Of a stretch of 64,000 nt of DNA, positions 32,801 through 44,169 are shown piece by piece. Position 1 is the stretch's first letter, and every line of letters starts with the position of its first letter. The position numbers and the translations under genes were made by a program. The DNA is from Gossypium raimondii (lineage: Eukaryota; Streptophyta; Magnoliopsida; Malvales; Malvaceae). Under the pieces are notes generated by a model that ran no database searches, had not been told where the DNA came from, and was given only the letters and a program-made list of their open reading frames with translations. The stretch lies in NCBI RefSeq assembly GCF_025698545.1, contig NC_068565.1:186001-250000 (forward strand), written 5' to 3'.

Positions 32801-34137
32801 TTTAATTTCTAAATTTAAATTCCATAAAAAACGTGATAGTATAATCCTTTGAAATTATATCATATCACCACTAAAATATTTAAAAATATAAAATCCAAAC
32901 AAAAACAAAACTTATAGAATATATAAGAAATGGTAATTAAAAAAAACATTAGCTAAGATGATCTAATCTTAAAGTGTCAAATCATCACAAATTAGGGTTC
33001 TGTTTGATTGCCAAGAAAATATTTTCCGTAAAATGATTTCGGAAAATGTTTTACTTTTTCGTAAAATGATTTCTTGGAAAATATTTTCGGGTTTGATTGA
33101 ATCATGTAAAATATTTTTCATTGCTTATGATTTTTGAAAATATTTTTATATTTTAAATTATTTTTACATAGATTTATTTATAATAATACTCAATTATAAA
33201 GCTACAGATTAATCGTTATAAATTGAAAAAACTAATATCAACTAAATTATTTGTAATTGTGTTAAAAAACAAGTATTGAATAATTAAAAAACAAGTTCTT
33301 GGAAAATCGATAAATGTAAGCGTTTTTTACGGAAATGAAGGAAGGAATGAAGGAGGCGATAGAGAGGAGAGCACGGAAAATGTCTTACGGAAATTGAAAG
33401 GGTAAGACATTTTCCCTAAAATGTAACCCATTTTCGCTTGTTTTGGAGTTCATTTTCCAAATGGAAAATGTTTTCCGCCAATCAAACGCTGGAAAAGTTG
33501 GAAATGATTTTCCGGAAAATCAATTCCGTCAATCAAACAGACCCTTAATGGAATTAAAAATGTATGGACCAAATAGAGAAAATTACCAAATTTCAAAAAT
33601 AATATGAACCAAAAAAAAATTTAAAGATCAAATTGAAAAAAATACCAAATTTATGTACTAAATGTTACTTTTTTTTACTATATAGAATACTGCTAACTTC
33701 AATATGCTGATTGCTCCAACCACGAGTATTATGGACCCTGCTACTTAATGATCATTGTATCATCCACATCTTCATCAAGCGCGTTGATGATTGTTTTTTA
33801 TAAAAAGCCACCATAAAAAAATTAGTGAACAAATCATGGTGACAGCAGCTTAGCACTCACGGATTTATTACCCACCGTAATTAAACAACACACATTCGCC
33901 TTGACATGCTAACACGTGTTTGCCCGAAAATATGAACAAATTGTCTAACTGATTTATTTTAAATTCATAATTGTTGAAAAAGTCTAAAACGATTTGGTTC
34001 ATTCAAAATAAAAATTTGTTTTAAAATTTAATGGATCTTTCTGTTCGGAATCTTTTCCAAAAAAAGTAAATACATCGATGTGCCAACAAACTTTAATTTT
34101 TTAATTGTTCTTTAAACACGTTATCATATAATTAAAT
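29885..34137. other. Intergenic region with a Tourist-like MITE
   Basis: No gene is supported. The stretch 30075-30370 is the CTCGA/AAGCTTGA-rich repeat. The stretch 30920-31380 has weak inverted similarity between its ends. The Tourist-like element lies at 32995-33544. The remainder is AT-rich. Confidence 0.55.
32995..33544. mobile_element. Tourist-like MITE (PIF/Harbinger type)
   Basis: The left end GGGTTCTGTTTGATTG and the right end CAATCAAACAGACCC are terminal inverted repeats. The 3-bp TTA on each side (32992-32994 and 33545-33547) is the target duplication typical of PIF/Harbinger. Sub-terminal TTTTCCGTAAAAT/GGAAAATGTTTTCC repeats fill the arms. It is 550 bp with no open frame, so it is non-autonomous. 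Confidence 0.8.
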
Positions 34138-34148
34138 AAATATTTTTA
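34138..34148 (+). repeat. Target-site duplication, left side of LINE copy 2
   Basis: AAATATTTTTA is repeated at 39715-39725 directly after the LINE tail. Confidence 0.8.
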
Positions 34149-34224
34149 CAGTATGCTACCCTAGCACGTTTGTGTCTGCCGCCTCTGGCAAGATTTTAGG
34201 TTTTTTGTTCTTCTGTCTTTCTTT

Positions 34225-35411
34225 TTGGCTTACGGCGTTGTGTCCTTGAAAATTATTGAGAATGAATTAGCCCAATTATCGATCAACGAAGAGGAAGATG
34301 TTATTAAAATTCAAGAAAATCCAGGTACGAAAAGAAGTGAGGAGTTTTTTCAATTAGTGGGGTGTTTTCTTACAGCGAGTATAATTCACTTTCCAGCTAT
34401 GAAAAGTACTATGGCAAATCTATGGCATCCTATTCGAGGAGTTTGCATTCGGGATCTGGGGGAAAAAAGGTTTTTGTTCCAATTTTTTTCATTTTATGGA
34501 TATGGAGAGGGTTTTGAAAGGCTCCCCATGGACCTTCAATAATCATCTATTGATACTTTATAGACTGCGATGGAGGGAGGATTCGTTGCAGGTCTCTTTA
34601 GTGCTAACCCTTTTCTGGGTTCAGATACACGAAGTGCCTATTGGTTTGTTTTCTGAAAATTTAGCAGTGAATCTAGGGAATTTTTTGGGGTATTTTATGG
34701 AATATGATGTGTCAAATTTAGGGAAAGAAAATAGAAACTTTATGAGGGTTAGGGTCCAAGTTGATATAAGACGTCCTTTGAAAAGAAAGAAGTTAATCGG
34801 ATTTTGTGGAAGACAATCATATGTTTGTTTTAAATATGAAATATTGACTATTTTCTACTTCTATTGTGGAAAACTGGGCCATAATGACTCGTTTTGTGAG
34901 GCAAAAATGATGACTGGAGTGGAAATAGCTGAAATGGGGAGGGATTTATCAATAAAAGCACAATCCCAAATAGCTCTGACTATGAATAGTGTCTGGCAAC
35001 GAGAGGAAGAGGAGGGGGGTTCAGACGGGATTCAGGAGGCAAACAGGAGATTTATGAATAGACCACAGGAAGAGTTTTGGGAAGGCTGTTGATCCAGTTC
35101 TCAGTATTAATTTGGAAGGTGGTTTATTATGTGATGATGCAAAGCAGGTTAGCTCACTGACAGACCATGGTCAACATGCGATGGATCATGACTTGGAGGA
35201 TGTAGCCTTAGTAGGAGAAGAAGGTAAAAAAAGATCTAGAAGGGAGAGCGACGACTTATCAAAGACTGAGGAGTTAAATTCTCCGGCAAGAAATAGGAGA
35301 TTAATGGATCTTAATCATTTGTCATCGGCGGTGCCAAGAGGCAAGCCGACCGGGCATTATGAAAATAATAAGTTGGAATGTCCGTGGATTGGGGAGTCCA
35401 CGGACAGTTAG
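34225..35411 (+). pseudogene. LINE copy 2 ORF1: DUF4283 and degenerate CCHC knuckle
   Basis: The DUF4283 halves are at 34225-34542 and, after a frame change, 34496-35092. The zinc knuckle reads YFYCGKLGHNDSFC. The first Cys ligand has become Tyr, so the knuckle would not bind zinc normally. In copy 1 the same position is Cys. The Lys/Glu-rich tail runs to the start of ORF2 near 35359. Confidence 0.82.
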
Positions 35412-36575
35412 AAGACTTCGGCACTCGCTGACGACTTGTGATCCCCACATAGTCTTCTTTATGGAGACTAAACTTTGCGGAAAACAGATGGAAAGAGTTC
35501 GACGGAGATGTGGTTTTGTGAATAGAATTGAGGTGGACGCAGAGGGAACTAGAAGAGGGATATGTTTGGCATGGAAGAATGATGTTAATATTTCTTTAAA
35601 AATTTTCTTTAAAAGGCATATTGACGCGATAGTCCATGACGATGAGAGGGAAGTTATGTGGCGTTTTACAGGTTTCTATGGTACCCTGTACGCACAAGAT
35701 AAAGAAGATTCATGGGCTGTTCTGAAAAAACTCTCTAATGGAGATAATATACCATAGTTAGTATGTAGAGATTTCAATGAAGTCATGAATGGAAATGTTT
35801 CGGAAGGCGCTGGAGTTTTGTCAATTGAATGATGTGGGTTATTCGGGCAGATGGTTCACATGGGAAAGAGGTAATCTCTCAAAAACGAATATATGAGAAC
35901 GGTTGGATAGGGGGTGGCAAATAAGAAATGAATTTCACTATTTTCAGACGTTAAAGCTCAACATTTGGTTCATTCTTTTTCTGATCATTGTCCCATTTTA
36001 ATTGATACTAAAAAGAAAACAAGACGACAAAATGAGAATATATTCGGAATTGAAAACTGGTGGTTTTTGGAGGACTTATTCGTTGCTGAAGCTGAGCAGC
36101 AGTGGAAGATGACACCAGGTAATTTTTTGCAGAAGACGAAAATCCTAATGAAGGGGCTGGAAAATTGGGCTGGAAAAATACGAAACAAGAAAAATAGAAA
36201 AAGAAATTTTTAACAACAAAGCTATCTAAGCTACTCGATGCTGAAAGGGATGACATTAACATGGCGGAGATGATCGATACGAAGATTCAACTAAATATGG
36301 AGTTTGAGAAGGAGGAAAGATATTGGGAGCAAAGGGCTCGATTGAATTGGTTAAAATTAGGTGACAAAAATACAACTTTTTTCCATAGCCAAGCAACCCA
36401 AAGGCAGAGAAAAAACAAGATCAGGAGGTTACAAAATGCACATGGAAAGGATACAAGAGATCCTCAAGAAATAGAAGAAATAGCAAGATCCTACTTCCAG
36501 AATTTATTTGCTTCAGAAAATCAAGAGAATCTCGACTATTTACTCTTGGGTATTGGTCGATGTATCTATGAATAG
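35359..36575 (+). pseudogene. LINE copy 2 ORF2, endonuclease part (broken)
   Basis: The segment 35359-35757 starts MKIISWNVRGLGSPRTVRR and retains METK and TGFYG. A stop follows at 35758. The stretch after it retains recognisable GYSGRWFTWERG and SDHCPILIDT pieces in separate frames. The linker RLNWLKLGDKNTTFFHSQ lies at 36261-36575. The GDFNE motif reads CRDFNEV, with the Gly changed. Confidence 0.82.
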
Positions 36576-36604
36576 GAAAATAAAAAGCTGACTGCGCAAT
36601 ATAC

Positions 36605-38089
36605 ATGAGAAGAAATCGCGAGGCTTTGTTCGAGATGGCATCCACTAAGGCACCAGGCGAAGATGGATTCCCAGCTTTATTTTATCAGAAGTGTTGGCAT
36701 TTTATTGGAGATGATGTAGTTTCCTTCTGTCTACAACTCTTGAATGAAGATATGAAGGTTAGTTCAATTAATACAACTCATATTGTGCTCGTTCCAAAAA
36801 CTAATAATATGGCTAATGTGACACATTTTAGGTCAATTAGTTTATGCAATGTCATTTATAAAATAATGGCAAAAGCTATATAGCGAACAAATTTAGAGGA
36901 GTGATTGATAAATGCATTGATAGTGCACAAAGTGCCTTTGTGCCAGGAAGATTAATCTCAGATAATGTTCTACTTGCTTACGAGATATTGCATTCCCTAA
37001 AATAGAAAAGAGTGGGGAAAAAGGGCTATATAGCTGTAAAATTGGACATGAGTAAGGCTTATGATAGAGTTGAATAGAATTTTATTAAAGAAATAATGTG
37101 TCAAATGGGTTTCGCTCAAAGTTGGATTGATACTATTATGAAATGCATGACTACCGTTTCTTACAAGGTTGTGGTAAATGGAAATATCGGGGTGACATTC
37201 AGTTCATCAAGGGACTTCGACAAGGTGATCCTTTGAGTCCATTTCTTTTCTTAATATGTGGGGAAGGCCTTTCCAGTCTTATGAGAAAAGCAACAAATGA
37301 AGGTTTTTTGAAGGGTGTCAAAGTAAGCAGAAGAGGACCACATGTATCACATTTATTATTTGTAGATGATTGCATTCTTTTTGGGGAGGCAACATGTAGA
37401 GGGGCTAATACAATCAAGGAAATCTTAAGTGAGTATAAAAGAGGTTCGGGACAGTGTGTGAGTATGGACAAATCAACTATTTTTCTCAGCAAAAATACGA
37501 CGGCAGAAGAAAGAAGTCAGGTGGTAAACTTGCTGGGAATCCGAAGCTCAAATGAACCAGAACGTTATCTAGGTTTGCCGACCATGGTAGGACGAAAAAA
37601 GAAGGCTTCTTTTCAAGCTTTGAAACATAGACTAAGACGGCGTATTGATACCTGGAGCATTAGATTTTTATCGCAGGGCAGGAAAGAAGTTTTCATCAAA
37701 GCTGTATTACAGGCCATCCCGACATATTCAATGGCTTGCTTCTTACTCCCAAAAATTTTATGCGGAGAAATAGAAGGAATTATCGCGAATTTTTGGTGGA
37801 AAAAGGGTCAAGGTAAAGGGGAATTCATTGGTGCTCTTGGAATAATCTTTGCAGTTTAAAAGAAAATGGAGGTTTGGGTTTTCGTAATCTCAGTCAGTTT
37901 AATATTGCGTTATTAGCCAAACAGGGGTGGCGTCTTTTTAATTATCCAAATTCACTTTTAGCCAGAGTCTTTAAAGCAAAGTATTATCCACAGTCTGTTT
38001 TTTTAAGTGCAGAGTTGGGGAATTTACCTTCTCTTACCTGGAAGAGTATCTGGGCAGTAAAGAGACTCCTCTTTCAGGGGCTAAGTTGA
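36605..38089 (+). pseudogene. LINE copy 2 ORF2, reverse transcriptase part (broken)
   Basis: The segment 36605-36883 carries PGEDGFPALFYQKCW and the FRSISLCNVIYKIMAKAI motif. The segment 37143-37859 carries KGLRQGDPLSPF and HLLFVDDCILFG, where the catalytic box is FVDD rather than FADD. Thumb motifs (RYLGLPTMVGR, FIKAVLQAIPTYSMACFLLP, FWWKKG) follow. The segment 37874-38089 continues in another frame with NIALLAKQGWRL. Confidence 0.85.
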
Positions 38090-38281
38090 AGAGTTGGGAG
38101 AGGAAACAATGTTTTCATTTGGACAGATCGGTGGATTCCAGGGATTGAACCTAGTACATGGCAGAACGGAGATGAAAATAGGGAGCTAAAAACAGTATCA
38201 GATTTAATTGATGTAACAAATAAGAAGTGGAAAACGGAGGTCATTATTAGTACCTTTCAATCGGATATAGCTAAAAAAATT

Positions 38282-39379
38282 TTGGAGATACCACTTGCAG
38301 AAACGGACAGTGAAGACTTGCGCGTTTGGAAAGGTGAACCGACCGGAGAGTTCTCTGTACGGAGCACCTATAAACTATTACAAGAAGTTGATTCAATTTC
38401 TAATAACTTATTACAGACCGATTTTAAAGAATTCTACAGAAAGTTATGGGATTTACAACTTCCATAAAAAACTCTACTGTTTGTCTGGCGAATATCCTGG
38501 AACTATATTCCTACACTAGCCAACCTACGATACAAGCGAATAACCACAAATGTGAGATGCCCTCGATGTGGCTTCGGGGAAGAGGACAACTTTTATGTAT
38601 TCCAGCAATGCCTTACAAGTACTGAAGTTTAGCATAATATTAACATGGATTGGGTTACATCATATTCAGATCAAAATACCAGAACATGGCTTACATGGGT
38701 ATTTGCAAAAGGAACTAAGGAACAGTGTCAGATGTTTTGCTGCGCTTTATGGATCATATGGAGCTCACGAAATCAAATGGCACATGAAAAAAAACACGCA
38801 TCAGAAAGGGACCTTGCACAGAAAATAGAAAGCTATATAGCAGAACTTGAAGAAGTGGGTAAAGAAAGACGTACCTTGAAGACTGCCAGAATATAGAGAC
38901 ATACGGAGGACACAACACAATTTGATGCAGCTTTTGATGCAAACAGGTCTAGATCGGAGTCGGGGGTCATTGTACGAAATCGGATAGGAGAGATAAGAGT
39001 CTTAAAAACAACCCTTCATTCCAATGTCTCATCTCTATTTCTTGCAGAGGCATTCACTTGTCTACAGGCAATCAAGCTGGGTATTTCACTGGGCCTCCGA
39101 TCAGTCACAATAAGGGGAGATTCGAAGACAATCATTAAAAAATGTCAATCGGCAGAGATGGATAAATCGATCATTGGAGCAATTATGAAAGATATCAAGA
39201 GTCATAGTTCGCTATTTCAAGAAATAGATTTTCAGTTTATTCAAAAATCAAAGAACTTCCAAGCCCACAAAATAGCGAAGGAAGCATTAGCAAATGGGGA
39301 AGAGAGGTACCTGGTTAGAGATGAGTCGATCTACAACGAAGGAGCCATGGAAGAGGAATGGTCAAGAAACCCGGATTGA
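38282..39379 (+). pseudogene. LINE copy 2 ORF2, zf-RVT and RNase H part (broken)
   Basis: The zf-RVT region is split over several frames (38282-38640). The RNase H region is mostly one frame from about 38900 to 39379. It shows QFDAAFDANRSRS, LFLAEAFTC and IRGDSKTI with the catalytic acidic residues kept. The C-terminal REAN.VAH motif is degenerate (NFQAHKIAKEAL). Confidence 0.82.
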
Positions 39380-39714
39380 AGAAAATTTCAAAAAGAAAGA
39401 GAATTGAAAATGGTAACAGGATTGAAGAAAGAACGTTTTGGAAACTGTTATCTGCCAAACAGATGTGACGATTCAGCATGAAAATGAGAGATTTTAATTC
39501 GTCCAGGCTGTCTGATTTGACTGGGTAATAATGTTAGGTTTTGTGTTTTTTTCATTTTTTCATTTCTATTTTATTAGGCTAAAATTCTGATGGGTAAACT
39601 TTGTAGCCCACCTATTGCTTTAGGGTGTTTTCAGCAGACTGCAAACCCAATTATATTGGGTATTATTGTGTTTTGTTTCCATTATTTATACTAGCCCAGT
39701 TATATCTTTCAAAA

Positions 39715-39725
39715 AAATATTTTTA
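39715..39725 (+). repeat. Target-site duplication, right side of LINE copy 2
   Basis: AAATATTTTTA is identical to 34138-34148. It directly follows a run of A's that serves as the short poly-A tail. Confidence 0.8.
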
Positions 39726-40530
39726 AAATTAATTAAAATCAAATACATAATTTTATTAATTAATTACTATATTGTGATTATGATTTTAAAATTTTGATAT
39801 TTTTAGTTGAGTTTTTTTTGGTAACTCATACATGTATTTTTAGTTTAGATTTAATTGTTTTTAAATGTTATCGTGTAAGTTATGTTTGATTTTATTTTAA
39901 TACGATTTAGATGTATTTTGATTATTAATTGATTGAGAGATTTTCTAACTCTTCTAGAATAAGTTTATGAAATGTTGTTTGTCCAAAATTGATAAATCAT
40001 TCAGCAAATTTTATTTTATAAATTTTTGTTTTAAAAATAGAGTCCACATAACTCTTGAAATTTTCTAAATGAGAATACTACTACTTGAAATATTTAAAAA
40101 ATTTATTGCATTTAATAACAAAATTATTTATATTATATTTGAATTATTTTATGAGAGTTAAAAAATTGAAAAAAATAAAAGAGCGAGTATGAAGATTTAA
40201 ATACTCGCAGCGCGTCATTGTTGTGTGTGCTCTAGGCAATTTCTTTTCTCGTAGTTTCTCCGAGTCTACGAAAAACAAAAATAGCTGCTTTGCTCCTCTG
40301 TTTTCAGCTTCTCCATTTATCAACAATCCTTTTTTTTTTTTTTCCGATTTATCATCTCTAGTTTCAATCACTCTTTCGTTGTAATTGAAATGAATAGTTA
40401 TTTGTAGAATCATTGAATCCTTTTTTTTTTTGAAAATTTTTATCAGTTCTCTTCATCGTTCTGTGAAAGAATGCCGTCAAAGCGAATAAAGTAAGGAGTT
40501 AAACACAAAAAAGGAAACAAATAAGCCAAA
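39726..40530. other. BBX gene 5' flank and leader
   Basis: AT-rich sequence runs to about 40180. A TTTAAATA box at about 40195, followed by the less AT-rich 40200-40530, could be promoter and 5' leader of the BBX gene. No open frame of note lies on the plus strand. Confidence 0.4.
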
Positions 40531-42630
40531 ATGCGAACGCTTTGCGACGTTTGTGAGAGCGCCGCGGCGATCATTTTCTGTGCTGCCGACGAGGCCGCTC
40601 TTTGCCGTTCCTGTGACGAAAAGGTCTCTTCATTTTTCCCTCTAACTTTTCAGTACTAGTGATTAATCGATGAGTATCTATAGATATGTCCATAGTTTGA
40701 TTTATTTGCACACTTGTATTTGACTTGAAATTCTTGGAATTGAAATTAGTGAAATCATCTCAAGAGTTTTGTTAAAAAAATTAACAGTAATTTGATTAAA
40801 TGTGAATTTACTGGGAATTTTCAGGTTCACATGTGTAACAAGCTTGCAAGTAGACATGTGAGAGTTGGGTTAGCTGACCCCAGTGATGTCCCACGCTGTG
40901 ATATATGCGAAAATGCACCTGGTATGTATGTATGTATGTATGTATGCATGTATGTATGTATCAAGGCGAATCCGGGAAAATTTTAGTGGGATGGAATTGA
41001 ATTATAAATTTTTTAGATGTCAAAACTTATAATTTCAATATTTTTTATAGGACTAAAATGATTTTTTTTCCATTTTGGGGGGGCCAAAGGGAAAATTTAC
41101 CATATATAATTTTATAAATTTATTATTTATAGGGAGATTGAAAGGTTAACTTTCCATGGGGGCCAAGGTCCCTGCCTGCCCCCTAAATTTGCCCTTGTAT
41201 GCATGTATGGATGGATGGATGATTTGATTTCCTTTTTCTTATTGAGTAGTATAATTATTGTGAAAACATTTTCTTTTTTTGGAAATTTCTTCATTTGTTG
41301 ATTTGTGTATGTAGCTTTCTTTTACTGTGAAGTAGATGGCAGTTCCCTTTGCTTGCAATGTGATATGATTGTACATGTTGGAGGTAAAAGGACCCATGGG
41401 AGATATCTCTTGTTGAGGCAGAGAGTTGAGGTTTGTAACTCTTTTGTAGACTGTTTTTTTTCACTGTTTTAATGGTATGGTTGTCATCCCACTTCGGTAA
41501 AATCTGGGATTGCGTATGCTCTTTACATTCAAGTCAGCTTTAAGTTGGATTCCGTTATATTGTTGTTGTTGTTATTGCATGTTCGAGTTTATCACATGAT
41601 AGGCTATTATATTATCTGCATATGGAGGTTTTTACTGCAGCCAATTGGTTTTAGCCTGCCAAAGTTCTTCCCCTTTGTTGTAGTTTTCAGGGGATAAGCC
41701 TGCTCATTTGGAGGAACTCAGGTTGCAACCGGTTGATCCAAATGATGTAAGGAAGCCTACATCGGTTAAATCCGGGATTGCGTATGCTCTTTACGTTCGA
41801 GTCAGCATTAAGTTGGATTCCGTAATATTGTTATTGCATGTTCGAGTTTATCACACGATAGGCTATTATATTATCTGCCTATGGAGGTTTTTACTGCAGC
41901 CAATTGGTTTTAGCCTGCCGAAGTTCTCCCCCTTTGTTGTAGTTTCCAGGGGATAAGCCTGCTCATTTGGAGGAACTCGGGTTGCAACCGGTTGATCCAA
42001 ATGATGTAAGGAAGCCCACATTGGTTAAATTTGGGATTGCGTATGCTCTTTACATTTGAGTCAGTTTTAAGTTGGATCCTGTTATATTGTTATTGTTGTT
42101 ATTGCATGTTTGAGTTTATCACACTATAGGCGATTATATTATCTACCTATGGAGGTCTTTTACTGCAGCCAATTGGTTTTAGCCTGCCAAAGTTCTTCCC
42201 CTTATTGTAGTTTCCAGGGGATAAGCCTGCTCATTTGGAGGAACTCGGGTTGCAACCGGTTGATCTGAATGATGTAAGGAAGGACCAAAAATGGCAACCT
42301 AATTTTGCAGGGAGAGAGAACCAGCAAAATCATAGACTCTCTCTTGTTCCGGCGCTTGACGGTAATGGTGATGGAGATGGAAAGGTAGGTAATAAGTTGA
42401 TTGATCTAAATACCAACCCCCAACGGCTGCATGACCAGGCTTCAACGATTCAGGTATCGGTTTCCAAAGTTCTGTCCTTTATTTTTACTTGCTGTTTTTT
42501 CCAAAAACCTTATTAATTTGGTAATTGTTTCATGTTTAAGGAGCAAGCCATGGATGTTTCAAGTGACAATAATCATGACTCTGCAAGTGTGGTCCCTGTT
42601 GGATCCTTCAAAAGAGAGCCTGATAAATGA
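40531..42630 (+). CDS. BBX19: Double B-box zinc-finger protein, BBX19/BBX18 type
   Basis: The exons are 40531-40623, 40825-40921, 41315-41430, 42211-42453 and 42541-42630. They join in frame to 212 residues. B-box 1 (about residues 5-42, [14 protein letters not shown]...) and B-box 2 (about 56-93, [14 protein letters not shown]...) keep the Cys/His/Asp zinc ligands. There is no CCT domain, as in class IV BBX proteins. The C-terminal [10 protein letters not shown] motif matches Arabidopsis BBX19. These nuclear proteins act in light signalling and flowering by binding other regulators. Exon 4 ([16 protein letters not shown]...) is preceded by two further copies of its first 63 nt at 41684-41746 and 41943-42005. 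Each copy has a TAG acceptor and a GTAAGG donor in phase 0. Including them would add 21 or 42 residues without a frame change. The symbol is by similarity; BBX18 is the alternative. Confidence 0.9.
40922..40961 (+). repeat. (GTAT)n microsatellite at the BBX intron 2 donor
   Basis: The intron starts with about ten GTAT units, one of them GCAT. Most 4-nt steps therefore recreate a GTATGT donor consensus. Confidence 0.85.
41494..42280 (+). repeat. Three tandem copies of an intron 3/exon 4 segment in the BBX gene
   Basis: Units start at 41494, 41762 and 42021 (periods 268 and 259) with CGGTWAAATYYGGGATTGCG. Each contains intron sequence (GTATGCTCTTTAC, ATTGCATGTT, CCAATTGGTTTTAGCCTGCC), then the acceptor, the 63-nt exon module and the GTAAGGAAG donor. 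Units look more than 90% alike by eye, so the event is recent. The third unit is the one that reads on into the rest of exon 4. Confidence 0.92.
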
Positions 42631-42761
42631 TCTAGGTATTATCTCTGGCTTATGTTTGTTCACTTGTTAAAGAGCATTGCAAACATTTGGTTCTGAGGTT
42701 TTTTTTGTTTTATGGACATTTCCTGATACTTTTATATTATATTATATATATTTGAATGATA

Positions 42762-42935
42762 GAAGTACCATAAAGGCCCCTATACTAAGAGTTGGATTGC
42801 ATTTTGCCCCCTCTACTAAAAAAATAGGCAAATTAGGCCTTATACATCAGATCAAAGAGCAAACTGGTCATTCTATTAAAAATTCAATCAAATTTCTATT
42901 GTTAAAAACTGGTCCCTGTACGTCAACATGAGATA
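42762..42935. mobile_element. MITE-like element, family B, copy 4 (partial)
   Basis: The left half only: GAAGTACCATAAAGGCCCC, then GAGTTGGATTGCATTTTG, AGGCAAATTAGGCC and GTACGTCAACATGAGATAC. It stops at the family's midpoint. It lies just downstream of the BBX stop, possibly in its 3' UTR or terminator region. Confidence 0.65.
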
Positions 42936-43366
42936 CACTATCTCTCACATGAAAATGCCTTTTGCTTAAGGCATATCCCTTATTTTAGAAAATAAAATGC
43001 CTGTGATCTAAAATTGATAAAGTGTGCAAATAATTAATTGGATTGCCCAAGCAGATTTACTTTCTTTCACATGAAAATGCCTTTTGCCTAACGCATTCAT
43101 TATTTTTTTCCCTTAGAGCTCAATATGTTATGTTTGATGAACTGTAATCGACTAGTAGGGGAAAGAAAAAGAATGTTAACATTGTCATATTTGGTGGATT
43201 TTTTTTGTATTAGTCTGTTGGGATCATATTTGTTCTGAATGACTTTGGAAATTGTTAACTGATGTGAACTATGAATTTAGAAATGAAATTTTCTTCACCG
43301 TTGTCAATCTCGATGAAGTCAGCTTGACATGATTGCAGCTACTGTGTGGGTTAAATCACTATTTGG

Positions 43367-43645
43367 GGTTTGAATTTGGCAACTATTCTCATATTGGTGC
43401 TTGAATCTTTTTTGTCCAAATTAGGCCCTAAACTTGACAATTATTCTCATAATGGGGCTTGAATTTTTCTTTGTCTAAGTTAGTCCCCGAATTTGTTTGT
43501 ACATTAGGACCTGAACTTGGTAATTGTTCTCACATTGGAGCCAGAAGTTCAGGCCTCAATGTAGAAACAATTGTCAAATTTAGGATCTAACTTGGACAAA
43601 AAAAAAATTCAGATCCCAATGTGAGAATAGTTGCCAAATTCATGT
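43367..43645. repeat. Foldback repeat
   Basis: The left arm TTTGAATTTGGCAACTATTC...TTTTTTGTCCAA is the reverse complement of the right arm TTGGACAAAAAAAA...GAATAGTTGCCAAATTCA. In the centre a TTAGGCCCTAAACTTG unit is repeated in both orientations. It could be a small DNA element or an inverted duplication. Confidence 0.6.
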
Positions 43646-44169
43646 AACTAAAACATAATACATGTTACTAAGATTGAAATTTAATGACAGACAGTTGGAA
43701 ATTATATTCACTGGTGTTTAAGTGGCATTTAAAGAAGTGAAAAAACTGTAGCATTGTGCGGTTCCTGACTTATATAGTGCCATAAGATTTCCTAGGCTTT
43801 TGTCTTGGGGTCAAGCTGTGCTAATTATCTTCATGAGAAATGGTGGCTAATGATAGAAACAGCTAAATAACATTTGAACACAAAACATGGTAACATGTTG
43901 GCTTTTGCTTGCTTACCTGTCTTGTTGATTTGGAATCTTTATAGTTAGGTATGAGTAAGACAAAACTAATCTAGTTGTAACAGAGGTATACAAAAATTAT
44001 ACTGTTTTTATTTATCTGTAGCAAGGACAAAAACTTTGATGAAAAGAGACTACAGTTTTCTGTCTGTGGTTGATAGTTCCTTTGTTTTCCTTGTAGTTTT
44101 CTTATATGTTACCCGGACTCGAAGTTGTTTGTTATAATTATTTGGAGGATCATATATAACTTTATTACA

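Larger units (their letters stand above)
34149..39714 (+). mobile_element. Decayed L1-type LINE, copy 2, with target duplication
   Basis: This copy has the same domain order and family as copy 1 (matching LVGCFLTA, MANLWHP and PWTFNNHLL in ORF1), but lies on the opposite strand. The 11-bp AAATATTTTTA occurs immediately before it (34138-34148) and after its short A-rich tail (39715-39725), so both ends are defined and the copy is full length at about 5.57 kb. It is broken in many places: ORF1 shifts frame near 34485, and ORF2 is spread over at least three frames with several stops. It is more decayed than copy 1, so probably older. Confidence 0.93.

Noticed and set aside
41750-41956. Read-through of BBX exon copy 1 into the following intron
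   Set aside because: It continues into repeated intron sequence, then stops, and lacks the C-terminal motif. Splicing at GTAAGG or skipping is more plausible.
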